DNA of 64,000 nucleotides. Origin: UBA1738 sp964388835 (lineage in GTDB: Bacteria > Bacillota > Clostridia > UBA1381). Both the position numbers and the translations under genes were made by a program. Location of the stretch: positions 1 to 64,000 of the forward strand of contig CAYMBZ010000001.1 of assembly GCA_964388835.1 (NCBI GenBank), given 5' to 3'. Position 1 is the first letter of the stretch. Every line of letters starts with the position of its first letter. Below are positions 50,451 through 59,150 of this stretch, piece by piece. The notes beneath the pieces are model-generated. The model saw only the letters and a program-made list of their open reading frames with translations. It had not been told where the DNA came from and did no database searches.

Positions 50451-50483
50451 AAAAAAGCACCCGTTACAAACAGGTGCTTTTTT
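50451..50483. terminator. Perfect bidirectional hairpin terminator
   Basis: AAAAAAGCACC (50451-50461) and GGTGCTTTTTT (50473-50483) form a perfect 11-bp stem with T runs on both strands. It ends the minus-strand small-protein unit 7 bases after its stop and blocks read-through from the plus strand. Confidence 0.9.
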
Positions 50484-50489
50484 ACATGA

Positions 50490-50687
50490 TTAATTTAAGA
50501 ATTCTGCATAATTGATACTATTCAACGTATTACCGCTGGTGAAAGTTATTGTGCCACCTTCGGCTTCAATGCCGGCTTCAGAGAACTGCTTGCCGTACAA
50601 AAGGTTGTGTGAATCAGAAGCAGTTATAATATCTTCTACAGTAAACTTCTCCATGCGGAGGCCGGGTTTAATATAATTCTTTTTCAT
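50490..50687 (-). CDS. Small 65-residue protein with a KP...EDIITAS N-terminal motif
   Basis: The product starts MKKNYIKPGLRMEKFTVEDI, followed by ITASDSHN, and ends NYAEFLN. I recall similar short proteins (a basic KKxYxxP start, then an EDIITTS-like stretch) as abundant hypotheticals in gut Clostridia and Bacteroidota, without an established function. A leader-like N-terminus with a variable C-terminus recalls precursor peptides, but no modifying enzyme or transporter is adjacent. It has no Cys and no signal peptide. AGGAGG lies 8 bases before the ATG, 17 bases after the secreted-protein gene, so the two are cotranscribed. Confidence 0.75.
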   Translation of the reverse strand: MKKNYIKPGLRMEKFTVEDIITASDSHNLLYGKQFSEAGIEAEGGTITFTSGNTLNSINYAEFLN

Positions 50688-50704
50688 TTGCTTTGCCTCC
50701 TTAT

Positions 50705-51499
50705 TTATATATTATTTTCAATTAACAGTGGTTGAACGTTTATATCAAAAACTTGTGTATTAGGGATATTATATATTGTAACACCGTAATAAACACTAAG
50801 ACTTCCGTTTGTCTCAATGCTCGTAAATTGATCCGAGGTCAGCTGTTTAACCTCAGATTTCGCACTTTCACCCTCGACTTTTTCAAATTTAAATCCAAGG
50901 GACTTAACACCGACGTCAGAAAAAGCAACATCAGCTCCGAGAGTTGCCTTTGCGACAAAAGCTACGGAATATGTATCATCTGATGTTTGCTTCAAAATGT
51001 AATCGGTTGTAGTGCCATCTTCTGTTCCCTTGACAAGTTCAACTTTAGGATTACCAACCTTGTAGAAGAATGTAAGGTTTTCGCTATCTGTACCGTCATT
51101 TATCGCAATTTTGTAAATTCCCTCTTCAATATCTCTGATAGTGTAAGCGATTTGTTGAACGGCACCAACTGTGGTTTCTTGCTGTGATTCGTCTTGCGTA
51201 GCGGTATACTGATTGATATACTGAATTGTCGTGTTGCTTAAATCTGCTGTGGTTCCCTCATTGTTAACCTTATAGCTGATAAGTGTAAGTTGCTTGCCGG
51301 CTGTCAGACCTGTGAGCGTGAAATTAAGAGTGTCACCGGGCTTAAATCCGGGGAACTGAGTATCGTTTAGAGTAGTAGCAAAACTTGTAACGTTATTTGC
51401 TGCTCCGGCAACGCTGACGGATGTATTTGCATCGGCAAACGCACTCGCGGAAAAAGCCATAATCACAGAAGCCAAAGCTATTGAAACTAACTTTTTCAT
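50705..51499 (-). CDS. Secreted protein of unknown function
   Basis: The 264-residue product has a clear signal peptide (MKKLVSIALASVIMAFSASAFA, quoted in parts: basic start, hydrophobic core, AFA cleavage site near residue 22). The rest is Thr/Ser/Asn-rich with alternating hydrophobic residues, suggesting two or three beta-sandwich domains (for example LNFTLTGLTAGKQLTLIS, YTIRDIEEGIYKIAIND). No SLH, sortase or catalytic motif is seen and there is no Cys after the signal. It has a good promoter, an AAGGAAG ribosome site, and is followed by the small KP/EDIITAS protein gene. Confidence 0.8.
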   Translation of the reverse strand: MKKLVSIALASVIMAFSASAFADANTSVSVAGAANNVTSFATTLNDTQFPGFKPGDTLNFTLTGLTAGKQLTLISYKVNNEGTTADLSNTTIQYINQYTATQDESQQETTVGAVQQIAYTIRDIEEGIYKIAINDGTDSENLTFFYKVGNPKVELVKGTEDGTTTDYILKQTSDDTYSVAFVAKATLGADVAFSDVGVKSLGFKFEKVEGESAKSEVKQLTSDQFTSIETNGSLSVYYGVTIYNIPNTQVFDINVQPLLIENNI

Positions 51500-51558
51500 G
51501 AAATATCTTCCTTCCTTTTATTTATTCCTATAAACATAGTATCCTTTTATACTCTTTA

Positions 51559-51587
51559 ATTGTAACACATGCAAATATAATTGTCAA
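51559..51587 (-). promoter_or_regulatory. Promoter of the secreted-protein unit
   Basis: Minus strand: TTGACA (51587-51582), 17 bases, TACAAT (51564-51559). Confidence 0.8.
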
Positions 51588-51637
51588 CGCTTTTTGCTAA
51601 AAAAAAATCATATTTTTTTACACAAAAAAACTAATGT

Positions 51638-52756
51638 CTAATTATAACATTTTCCCAATTCCTCAAGAATTTTATATGCGTTAGGATGAATTTCGTCGCC
51701 ACGCATACGATTTATGCGGATTGTTGAGGCAATGCACTCGGCAAGTGCCGCATCGATGTCGGAAAACGCAAGCCGACGCAGCGGCTCAACATCGGGGAAT
51801 GTGCGCCCGGGCTCGGTTAAATCCGCAACAAAAATAATTTTTTCCAAAAGGCTCATGCCGGGTCTGCCGACTGTATGCCAGCGGATTGCATCAAAAATTT
51901 CAGTGTCGGTTATGCCGAATTCGCATTTTGCCGTTTCCGCACCCAGTTTTGGGTGAACAAGCGCGGGAGAACGCAGTTCAAATTCGTCAAGTTCAACTTC
52001 AAGGTCTATACAGCGTTCGTATAAGTTTTTGACATTTTTCGCGTTGTCATGCAAAAGCCCGGCAATTTCCGCTTTTTCCACATCTGCCCCGAAAACCTTT
52101 GCCATGGCGACCGCGGTATCACGCACGCCCATACTGTGCGAAAAGCGCTCGGGCACAAGCAGTGTTTTTAGGTGGGATTCGAAATCAGTGATGTTTCGGT
52201 ATAAATTGTTTCTTTTTATAAAATCCGCCGTACTGCGCGGAACGAATTTCGAAATATCCTGTCCCATAGCCGCCATGCGGCGAATTTGCGTTGAAGAAAT
52301 TTCGATTTTTGCACCGCGGATGGGTTTTGCAAAATCCGATTGAATAATGCCGCCGCTTCGGTCATAGACCAACAGAGTGCAAAGCTTTAAAATTTCCTCG
52401 GGATGATACCAGCTTCCGAAATCTCTCAGGGAATCGCCGCCGATTATGAAATAAATTTCATCCTCGGGAAATTCCTCTTTAAAATGCTTAAGGGTATTTG
52501 CAGTGTAGGAATATTCCCTGCGGTTTACTTCATAATCACAAGGAACAAATCCGTCCGAAGCGGATATGGCACGTTTTACCGCTATATGGCGGATTTTTGC
52601 ATCCAAAATTTCCCTGTCCCGCTTGTGGGGAGGGTTTCCACTGGTCAAAAATATCACCCGGTCAAGGTGATATTCTTGCATTGCCGCATGGGCTATTTCG
52701 ATGTGTCCGTTATGAATGGGGTTGAATGTTCCGCCCAAAATACCTATTTTTTTCAT
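51638..52756 (-). CDS. nadD: NadD-YqeK fusion: nicotinate-nucleotide adenylyltransferase plus HD-domain hydrolase
   Basis: The 372-residue chain joins two enzymes often encoded side by side. Residues 1-190 are NadD (GILGGTFNPIHNGH with the nucleotide-binding HxGH, ISSTQIRR), making deamido-NAD. Residues 195-372 are a YqeK-type HD protein (RFSHSMGVRDTAVAMAKVFG, LLHDNAK, AIRWHTVGRPGMSLLEK, FVADLTEPGR), a family shown to hydrolyse Ap4A. No stop or internal start separates them. It overlaps yhbY by 4 bases on the minus strand. Confidence 0.93.
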   Translation of the reverse strand: MKKIGILGGTFNPIHNGHIEIAHAAMQEYHLDRVIFLTSGNPPHKRDREILDAKIRHIAVKRAISASDGFVPCDYEVNRREYSYTANTLKHFKEEFPEDEIYFIIGGDSLRDFGSWYHPEEILKLCTLLVYDRSGGIIQSDFAKPIRGAKIEISSTQIRRMAAMGQDISKFVPRSTADFIKRNNLYRNITDFESHLKTLLVPERFSHSMGVRDTAVAMAKVFGADVEKAEIAGLLHDNAKNVKNLYERCIDLEVELDEFELRSPALVHPKLGAETAKCEFGITDTEIFDAIRWHTVGRPGMSLLEKIIFVADLTEPGRTFPDVEPLRRLAFSDIDAALAECIASTIRINRMRGDEIHPNAYKILEELGKCYN

Positions 52757-53055
52757 TTTTTCGGTAACTCGATTTTTCTGTTTTTTTCGTTTTTTGCACG
52801 CTTATAGAGCACGAATTTTGAACCGATTGCCTGAACCGGCTCGGCACCGAGCTTTTCCGCAACCTCATTGGCGGTAGGCTTTGTGTCCAGAAGTGCCGTT
52901 TCCAAAATATGAACCTTTATAAGCTCGCGGGATTCAAGCGCCAGGCTGAGCTGGGAAAGCAATTCCTCGGTAATGCCGTTTTTTCCGATTTGAAATACCG
53001 GAGGAATTCCGTGTGCTTCCTTTCTCAAAAAAGCGCGCTGTTTACTTGTTATCAT
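52753..53055 (-). CDS. yhbY: YhbY-like RNA-binding protein (CRM domain)
   Basis: The 100-residue product is a single CRM/YhbY domain: LRKEAHGIPPVFQIGKNG near the start with the GxxG loop (IGKNGIT), LESRELIKVHIL, and GSKFVLYKRA. YhbY homologues associate with pre-50S ribosomes. The ATG at 53055 follows AAAGGA; the frame extends upstream without a site. It is coupled to nadD-yqeK, whose start overlaps its stop, and follows typA by 29 bases. Confidence 0.93.
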   Translation of the reverse strand: MITSKQRAFLRKEAHGIPPVFQIGKNGITEELLSQLSLALESRELIKVHILETALLDTKPTANEVAEKLGAEPVQAIGSKFVLYKRAKNEKNRKIELPKK

Positions 53056-53084
53056 ATATAATATCCTTTCCCAAAACAAATATT

Positions 53085-54908
53085 TTATGACCGCGCCTTG
53101 GCTTTTGCGCGCAGGTCGGTTTTTAAAATTCTCTTTCTCATACGCAGGTGGTTTGGAGTAACCTCCAAAAGCTCATCATCCGCAATGAAATCGAGGCACT
53201 GCTCAAGCGACATATCCTTTGGCGGAACAAGCTTTAAAGCATCATCCGAGCCGGAGGCACGTGTGTTTGTCGCGTGCTTTTTCTTGCAGACATTAACCAC
53301 AATATCGTCCTGACGTGCGTTTTCGCCGACAATCATGCCCTCGTAAACATCCACGCCGGCACCGATGAAGAGAGTTCCACGCTCCTGTGCGTTAAAGAGA
53401 CCGTAGGTTATGCTGGTACCGTTTTCCCAGGCGATGAGTGCACCGCGGTTTCTCGGCTGAATATCGCCCTTGTACGGCTCGTAGCTTTCAAGGATACTGT
53501 TTACAACGCCGGTACCCTTTGTTGCCGTAAGCATTTCGCTACGGTAGCCGATAAGTCCGCGTGACGGAATTAAAAATTCAAGTCTGGTGTAGTTTTGTGC
53601 TGTCGGCTCCATGTTGACCATTTCGCCCTTTCTTGCGATAACGCCGTCCATGATAACGCCGGTGAATTCCTCCGGAACATCAACCGTCAAGCGCTCAATC
53701 GGCTCGCATTTAACACCGTCGATTTCCTTATATATAACAACCGGATTGGATACCTGGAATTCATATCCCTCGCGGCGCATATTTTCTATCAAAACCGAAA
53801 GGTGAAGTTCACCTCTGCCCGAAACAACGAAAGCTTCGGTGGAATCGGTTTCGCCCACTCTCAGACTGATGTTTGAATCAAGCTCGCGGAAAAGTCTGTC
53901 ACGGAGATGACGTGATGTAACGAATTTTCCGTCCTTGCCCGCAAATGGTGAATCGTTTACGCTGAAAGTCATGGACAGAACCGGCTCATCGATTTTAACA
54001 AAGGGGAGGGGCTCGGGATTGTTTACGTCACAGAGCGTATCACCTATGTTGATATCGGCTATGCCGGAAATGGCAACCATATCGCCCGCTCCGACTTCAT
54101 CGGCAACATCCTTTTTAAGACCGTCAAATGTGTAGAGTTTAACCGCTTTGCCGTGGATTTTCTTTCCGTCCGGCTTGCAGAGAATAAGCGGCATGCCGGT
54201 TGTAACCTTACCGCGCTGAATTTTTCCGACAGCGATTCTGCCGGTGTAGTCATCATAATCGATATTGGAAACCAGCATCTGGAAAGGACCGTCATCAACG
54301 CAACCAGGGCATGGAATGTAATTTACTATAAGCTCAAACATTTCACGCAAGTCCTCATTGGGCTGTTCGGGGTTATATTCCGCAGTTGCCCAGCCGTCAC
54401 GCCCCGAGGCATAGATAACCGGAGTGTCAAGTTGTTCCTCGGTCGCACCCAAGTCGATAAAAAGGTCAAGAACTTCATCCACAACCTCGTAGGGACGTGC
54501 ATTGGGGCGGTCAACCTTATTAACAACGATAATCGGCTTTAAGTCGAGGGCGAGTGCCTTTGAAAGCACAAAACGTGTTTGGGGCATACATCCCTCAAAG
54601 GCATCCACCAAAAGAAGAACACCATCCGCCATTTCAAGACCGCGCTCAACCTCGCCGCCGAAATCGGCATGTCCGGGGGTGTCAATGATATTTATTTTAA
54701 TGTCCTTATACATTAAGGAAGTGTTTTTCGCAAGGATTGTTATGCCTCTTTCACGTTCCAAGTCATTCGAGTCCATTACACGCTCTTCGATTTGCTCGTT
54801 TTCACGGAAAATTCCGCTTTGACGGAGCATGGCGTCAACCAATGTGGTTTTTCCGTGGTCAACGTGCGCGATTATTGCTATATTTCTGATATTTTCACGA
54901 TTTGTCAT
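53085..54908 (-). CDS. typA: Translational GTPase TypA/BipA
   Basis: The 607-residue ribosome-associated GTPase has G motifs IAHVDHGKTTLVD, RGITI, DTPGHADFGGEVER and NKVDRPNARP, then EF-G-like domains II-V and the TypA-specific C-terminal part (PRNRGALIAWENGTSITYGL). It helps ribosome assembly and stress adaptation. GGAGGTC lies before the ATG, and it has its own promoter; yhbY and nadD-yqeK follow, probably on the same transcript. Confidence 0.97.
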   Translation of the reverse strand: MTNRENIRNIAIIAHVDHGKTTLVDAMLRQSGIFRENEQIEERVMDSNDLERERGITILAKNTSLMYKDIKINIIDTPGHADFGGEVERGLEMADGVLLLVDAFEGCMPQTRFVLSKALALDLKPIIVVNKVDRPNARPYEVVDEVLDLFIDLGATEEQLDTPVIYASGRDGWATAEYNPEQPNEDLREMFELIVNYIPCPGCVDDGPFQMLVSNIDYDDYTGRIAVGKIQRGKVTTGMPLILCKPDGKKIHGKAVKLYTFDGLKKDVADEVGAGDMVAISGIADINIGDTLCDVNNPEPLPFVKIDEPVLSMTFSVNDSPFAGKDGKFVTSRHLRDRLFRELDSNISLRVGETDSTEAFVVSGRGELHLSVLIENMRREGYEFQVSNPVVIYKEIDGVKCEPIERLTVDVPEEFTGVIMDGVIARKGEMVNMEPTAQNYTRLEFLIPSRGLIGYRSEMLTATKGTGVVNSILESYEPYKGDIQPRNRGALIAWENGTSITYGLFNAQERGTLFIGAGVDVYEGMIVGENARQDDIVVNVCKKKHATNTRASGSDDALKLVPPKDMSLEQCLDFIADDELLEVTPNHLRMRKRILKTDLRAKAKARS

Positions 54909-54953
54909 TAAAAGACCTCCAAAAATTTAATTCCGTTTTACATACACTGTATA

Positions 54954-54982
54954 ATTTTATCATATTTTGTCGGTTTATACAA
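54954..54982 (-). promoter_or_regulatory. Promoter of typA
   Basis: Minus strand: TTGTAT (54982-54977), 17 bases, TAAAAT (54959-54954). Confidence 0.65.
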
Positions 54983-55006
54983 TAGCAATAATAACAAAAA
55001 TTAAAC

Positions 55007-55046
55007 AAAAAAATCCCGTCACTTATAGGAAAATGACAGGATTTTC
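55007..55046 (-). terminator. Terminator of the SLH-M15 gene
   Basis: On the minus strand AAAATCCTGTCA pairs with TGACGGGATTTTTTT (one G-U pair), ending in a T run 43 bases after the stop of the peptidase gene. Confidence 0.85.
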
Positions 55047-55088
55047 AAGGTCAAAAGCATAACATGGTAAAACAAAGTGCCGTTTAAG

Positions 55089-56507
55089 CTATTTTCCCAG
55101 GTAGGAAAAATGCATGTAGTCCTTAAGATTGGTCCAACTGCCGCCCCAGGTCCAGCCGTATCTGGAGAACGCCGCAACCACCGAGCCTTCGGGCGTGATG
55201 GAAAACGGATTTTCATACGGTTTCCAGAAGCTTCCGGTAATTGCCTGACCGGAGGGATAACAGTAATAGTTTTCGTCGAAATTTATGTCGATACATGTTC
55301 CGTAGCTGTGTTGTGAAACACTGCCGAAAGCTGTTGTTCGCCAGCTGTAGCCGCCGACATCCTTAATCGGGAACTTTTCCGGTGCCTTGTAAATTTCGGT
55401 AAAAATTTTAACCACCTCATCGGCTAAATTTCGATTTACCGTAACATACATGGTTGAGGAATATTTTTCTCCGCTTTTGCCGAGTTTCCATGCGGGGAAA
55501 CTTACCGTCTGCATGTTGTAATCGGCATCGCTTTGCAGGGCAAAGGGAATTCCGCCCGGGAAAACCCGCTTATACTTGTCCTCGGTTGAAGTTATGATGT
55601 TGCTCACCTCGCGGGGAGTACCGTAGTAAACATCGACAGGGTCGGAAAAAACCGTAATGAAGTCACTCATTTTTGCACCGACCAAAACTGTATAGTTTTT
55701 GTTGTAATCGAGATTTTTGTCCGAAATATCTATTTCGCCGGACTTTACGGTAAAGCTTGCGGCATAGTCAGATCCGGCATCTTTTACGATTACGATGTAT
55801 TCCTTTGCGTTATCGATGGGTGTCCAGCTGAAAGAGAAAGAGTCCGACAGGGTGATACCGCTGTAAAGGTCGGTTATTTCCGGCTGTTCATAGAATACTA
55901 TGTTATCCGAAAAAGCTTCAAAAGCGCGGTTTATAATCGCAATCGCCTGCTCGCGCGTGGCGAAGCCCTTAGGCAGTAAAACCGTTTCGGAAACGCCGTT
56001 CATGATTTCGTATTTAATACTTTTTGCGATATCCGCCGCTGCCCAATCATCGGTGTCGCCGAAATCTTCGAAAACTATCAGCTTTTCCAACTCTTCCATG
56101 GTAACATGTGCGTCCTTGTTCGCCGCATTTATCGTCCGCATTATGATTTTCGCCATTTCCTGACGCTTTATGGGGTCCTCGGGTGCAAATTCCGTTTCGG
56201 TTTTGCCGTTTATAACTCCCAGGGCGTATGCCATTTTCACAGATTCGTTATCGGTGTCGGTAAAAGGATTTCCCGACATATCCGGCATATCGCCTTTCAT
56301 AATCATGTAAAGATTCATGACTGCCTCGCAAAATTCAACGCGGGTAACGCTGTCCGTAAGTCTTTCGGAAACAATGCTGTAAGGGATAAGCCCCGCACTG
56401 TTTGCGCTGTCATACTCACTAACCGCCCAATCCGATAAATCGCTGGCACTTACCGCGGATGAAGAAGCAAGCACCGCACACAGAACGGGTATAATAATTT
56501 TTTTCAC
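55089..56507 (-). CDS. SLH-domain protein with C-terminal M15 D,D-peptidase domain
   Basis: The 472-residue secreted protein has a signal peptide (ends near AVSA), three SLH-like segments at about 20-205 (WAVSEYDSANSAGLIP; MAYALGVINGKTETEFAP; IMNGVSETVLLP...ATREQA), a fibronectin-like domain at about 215-300, and an M15 (VanY/L-alanyl-D-glutamate) peptidase domain at about 340-472. Zinc ligands are visible in SQHSYGTCIDIN and DYMHFSYL. It probably trims peptidoglycan while anchored in the wall. The GTG at 56507 follows GAAAGG; the upstream ATG at 56549 would spoil the signal peptide. Confidence 0.88.
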   Translation of the reverse strand: MKKIIIPVLCAVLASSSAVSASDLSDWAVSEYDSANSAGLIPYSIVSERLTDSVTRVEFCEAVMNLYMIMKGDMPDMSGNPFTDTDNESVKMAYALGVINGKTETEFAPEDPIKRQEMAKIIMRTINAANKDAHVTMEELEKLIVFEDFGDTDDWAAADIAKSIKYEIMNGVSETVLLPKGFATREQAIAIINRAFEAFSDNIVFYEQPEITDLYSGITLSDSFSFSWTPIDNAKEYIVIVKDAGSDYAASFTVKSGEIDISDKNLDYNKNYTVLVGAKMSDFITVFSDPVDVYYGTPREVSNIITSTEDKYKRVFPGGIPFALQSDADYNMQTVSFPAWKLGKSGEKYSSTMYVTVNRNLADEVVKIFTEIYKAPEKFPIKDVGGYSWRTTAFGSVSQHSYGTCIDINFDENYYCYPSGQAITGSFWKPYENPFSITPEGSVVAAFSRYGWTWGGSWTNLKDYMHFSYLGK

Positions 56508-56539
56508 ATATCTCAGCCTTTCAATTTTTTTACTTATAC

Positions 56540-56568
56540 AGTTTAACATAATATATTGTGAAGTTCAA
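56540..56568 (-). promoter_or_regulatory. Probable promoter of the SLH-M15 gene
   Basis: Minus strand: TTGAAC (56568-56563), 17 bases, TAAACT (56545-56540). Confidence 0.5.
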
Positions 56569-56620
56569 TGGATATTTTGTTAAGAAATTGTTAATTTGCA
56601 TGAAGTAATCTTGTAAATGA

Positions 56621-56664
56621 AAAAGCTGTATATCCGAAAGAAGTCGGACACACAGCTTGTTTTT
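56621..56664. terminator. Hairpin terminator after the 215-residue membrane protein gene
   Basis: AAAAGCTGT and TCCGA (56621-56636) pair with TCGGA and ACAGCTT (56644-56658) with a small internal loop. Minus-strand T run follows, directly after the stop of the next gene. Confidence 0.75.
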
Positions 56665-56665
56665 G

Positions 56666-57313
56666 TTATTTTATGCTGTTTCTGAGGCGCGCAAGTTTCG
56701 GCAGATTGGTCATAATCCGAACCCCTTGACAATATTTTTCGATAACGGCAATAACTTCCGAAAGCTCGGAAATGTCAAAACCGGTTATCGACATAAAGCA
56801 ATTTTCGCCGTTTTTCGCTCTAATGTAAATGAAATCCATGCGCTTTAAAGTTCCGTCGAAGTGCTTGTTTTTATCAAGTCGTTTTAATATTTCGGGGTAT
56901 TCATCATCGTTTAGGTTGCGGATAAGATATTTCCGCGAACCCAATAAAACCATATCGATATCGCTTATGGATATTTCGTCGGTTTTGACTTTTTCCGGAA
57001 TGAAATCCGAAAGAAGAGTCGGCTTTTCAGGAAGAGTGTACGGCAAAATGCCGTTCTGCCATACCGACAGAATAACTTTCTCGGAATCTGCCGCAAGGTA
57101 TGTAGGAAAAACTGTGTTTATTCTGATTATTACATAGGACAGCCCCAAAACGAAAGCCGCAAAGTACCATGCCGCAAACAGATAATTTCCGAGAAATATA
57201 CTGCACACGGAAAGTATAATTCCCAGCAGGCTGACGGAGGCAACCAATGAAATTTTAATCATATATTCGCGGCGGGTCTTGCTGTTAAGACCTGCCTTGG
57301 CTAAATGTTCCAT
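56666..57313 (-). CDS. Membrane protein of unknown function
   Basis: I recognise no family. The 215-residue protein has two adjacent hydrophobic segments at about 22-40 and 45-65, then a cytosolic domain of about 150 residues with mixed alpha/beta character (ISDIDMVLLGSRKYLIRNL, MDFIYIRAKNGENCFMSITGFD), reminiscent of a PH-like or YcxB-type domain placed after two membrane helices. The promoter TTGACC-17-TATAAT lies 30 bases upstream and the RBS AAGGAGA precedes the ATG, so it is a real, separately transcribed gene. Confidence 0.75.
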   Translation of the reverse strand: MEHLAKAGLNSKTRREYMIKISLVASVSLLGIILSVCSIFLGNYLFAAWYFAAFVLGLSYVIIRINTVFPTYLAADSEKVILSVWQNGILPYTLPEKPTLLSDFIPEKVKTDEISISDIDMVLLGSRKYLIRNLNDDEYPEILKRLDKNKHFDGTLKRMDFIYIRAKNGENCFMSITGFDISELSEVIAVIEKYCQGVRIMTNLPKLARLRNSIK

Positions 57314-57342
57314 CTCAATCTCCTTAAAAAATGATTCACCCC

Positions 57343-57371
57343 ATTATAGCAAAAAAAACGAAAAAGGTCAA
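57343..57371 (-). promoter_or_regulatory. Promoter of the 215-residue membrane protein gene
   Basis: Minus strand: TTGACC (57371-57366), 17 bases, TATAAT (57348-57343), just after the stop of the DUF1015 gene. Confidence 0.8.
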
Positions 57372-57372
57372 G

Positions 57373-58575
57373 CTATTTAATTTTCTTGGCTTCAAAATAG
57401 AATTTTTTGTCGTGTGCTTCCCCCATGGAAAAGGTCTTTCTGGGCAGAGCGCCGTCCTTTATAACACCTTTAAAAAGGTCGCTTTTTTGCATGGGCGGAA
57501 GAAGAAATGCAATACAGCCGTCGTTTTGGGAAAGACGTGTTGCGACATCCGCTCCGTGTATATAATCTATTTGGCATCCGATATCGTCCAAAAAGGTTTG
57601 GAGCGTGCCGACAGCAAGTGCACTCGGCGGATTTTTTACGTATAAATCTCCGTGATTTTTGCCGTAGGAGTAAATGATGTGCTGACCCTCTCCGACATTT
57701 TCGGTGCAGGAGGGATAATGTTTTTTGAATTCGGCAAGAAGTTTTTCGGGGTCGGTATTAAAAACAATCCTGTGTATCGGCTCAAATTCGAGGGCATCCT
57801 CATGTATGTTTTCTATTTCCACAAGGCAAAATCTCGCGGGGTGTGTCTGTGCTTCCTCGGGAGAAAGGGTCTTTTTTAAATTTTCCCAGCAGGTTTTTGC
57901 GGTGGCAAGGGAATGGTTCCCGTCACCGACGGCGAAAAGCAAATTTCCATCCGCTTTTTCGTCCAATGCATCGAGTGCGGACAAAACGCGGTTTGCCTCA
58001 TCATTGGGCAGAATATAGCCGGTAAGATGGCCGCTGTCTGCCATTAAATCAAAATCGTAAAGCTTTTCATCCGGGCATATTGGCTCTATAACGGTTTTTT
58101 CCGCATCATCGATAAGGAGCATTATATGAGGAAGCTCCAAAGGCGCGTTTTCGCGGATTTTCACTCTCGGAGGAATACGCTCAAGAACGGTTCCCTCGGT
58201 TGCACGGATTTTGCTTTGTGAATTTTTTGAAAAGTCATAAGCTTCAAGGTCAACCGCACCGATAATTCCGCGGCGCATTTTGCCGTTTGCCATGGTGCGC
58301 TCAACATATATCATACTATCTGTAAGTTCTTCAAAAATGCCGCTTTTAAGATATTTTTCCATTGTAGCATTGATTTTTTCTATGCGGGAATCCCCCTCGG
58401 ACAAAAACGCTTCGGGATAAACGATATTGAGTGCGGAGGGCGAATCCTTTACAAAATCCGCTGCATTGTTCCAGTAATCCGGTTCAGAGGTGTATTGGTC
58501 ACATGCAACAATGCTCCATTTTTGAAAATCTATGCCTTGAGGCACAAGAATATCAGCTTTGTTGAATACTTTCAT
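57373..58575 (-). CDS. DUF1015 family protein
   Basis: The 400-residue cytosolic protein fits the DUF1015/COG4198 family: VACDQYTSEPDYWN near residue 25, NGKMRRGIIGAVDLEAYDF, IPPRVKIRENAPLELPHIMLLIDD, and the signature VGDGNHSLATAKTCW around residue 215. The family is widespread in anaerobes and often sits with serine or glycerate metabolism genes, but its activity is not established to my knowledge. AAAGGAG lies before the ATG. YbaK is upstream on the same strand, 49 bases away. Confidence 0.88.
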   Translation of the reverse strand: MKVFNKADILVPQGIDFQKWSIVACDQYTSEPDYWNNAADFVKDSPSALNIVYPEAFLSEGDSRIEKINATMEKYLKSGIFEELTDSMIYVERTMANGKMRRGIIGAVDLEAYDFSKNSQSKIRATEGTVLERIPPRVKIRENAPLELPHIMLLIDDAEKTVIEPICPDEKLYDFDLMADSGHLTGYILPNDEANRVLSALDALDEKADGNLLFAVGDGNHSLATAKTCWENLKKTLSPEEAQTHPARFCLVEIENIHEDALEFEPIHRIVFNTDPEKLLAEFKKHYPSCTENVGEGQHIIYSYGKNHGDLYVKNPPSALAVGTLQTFLDDIGCQIDYIHGADVATRLSQNDGCIAFLLPPMQKSDLFKGVIKDGALPRKTFSMGEAHDKKFYFEAKKIK

Positions 58576-58624
58576 ATTTAAGTCTCCTTTCGTGATTAAA
58601 ACCGCGAATTTATGCGGGATTTCG

Positions 58625-59110
58625 TTAATCCTTTATCAAATCACACACTGCCGCACCTGTTATGCCCACAAGGTCTGCGGGCGAGAGCAGAAGCGTAATG
58701 CCGCAAACACCGGCGGATACGGCGATTTTGTCAAAATCCATACAGCTTTTGTGAATGTATGTGGGATATTTTTTCTTCATACCGATAGGCGATACGCCGC
58801 CGCGAATATATCCGGTTAAAGGAAGAAGCTCCTTTACGTGTATAAGCTCGGTTTTCTTGCTTCCCGAGGCGGAGGCAAGCTTTTTAAGGTCTGTCTCCTT
58901 GTCAACGGGAATACAAATAACCATAATTTCATTCCCTTTTGCAACAAGAGTCTTGAAGGATTGGCGGCAGGGTATTCCTGTGAGTTCCGCAATGTGCACG
59001 CCGAAATTTTCGCCAACCTCATCCGCTGCGTATTCCACAGCCTCAAACGGGATTTTTGAAGCGGAGAGAATACGCATTGCATTTGTTACGGTTGTTTTTT
59101 TCTTTGCCAT
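58625..59110 (-). CDS. ybaK: Cys-tRNA(Pro)/Cys-tRNA(Cys) deacylase YbaK
   Basis: The 161-residue editing protein clears mischarged Cys-tRNA(Pro). The YbaK/EbsC pattern is present: TNAMRILSASKIPFE at the N-terminus, VFKTLVAKG-like segment (SFKTLVAKGNEI), the catalytic Lys in that strand, VKELLPLTGYIRGGVSPIG, and the late ISAGVCGITLLLSPADL region (VSAGVCGITLLL). It follows mutS2 by 40 bases on the minus strand. Confidence 0.94.
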   Translation of the reverse strand: MAKKKTTVTNAMRILSASKIPFEAVEYAADEVGENFGVHIAELTGIPCRQSFKTLVAKGNEIMVICIPVDKETDLKKLASASGSKKTELIHVKELLPLTGYIRGGVSPIGMKKKYPTYIHKSCMDFDKIAVSAGVCGITLLLSPADLVGITGAAVCDLIKD

Positions 59111-59150
59111 TTTTATTAACCATGCCTACAGTGGCATTTCCTTTCATATA

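Noticed and set aside
51600..51637. Terminator of nadD-yqeK
   Set aside because: The stretch is A/T-rich but has no stable hairpin; only T/A runs are present.
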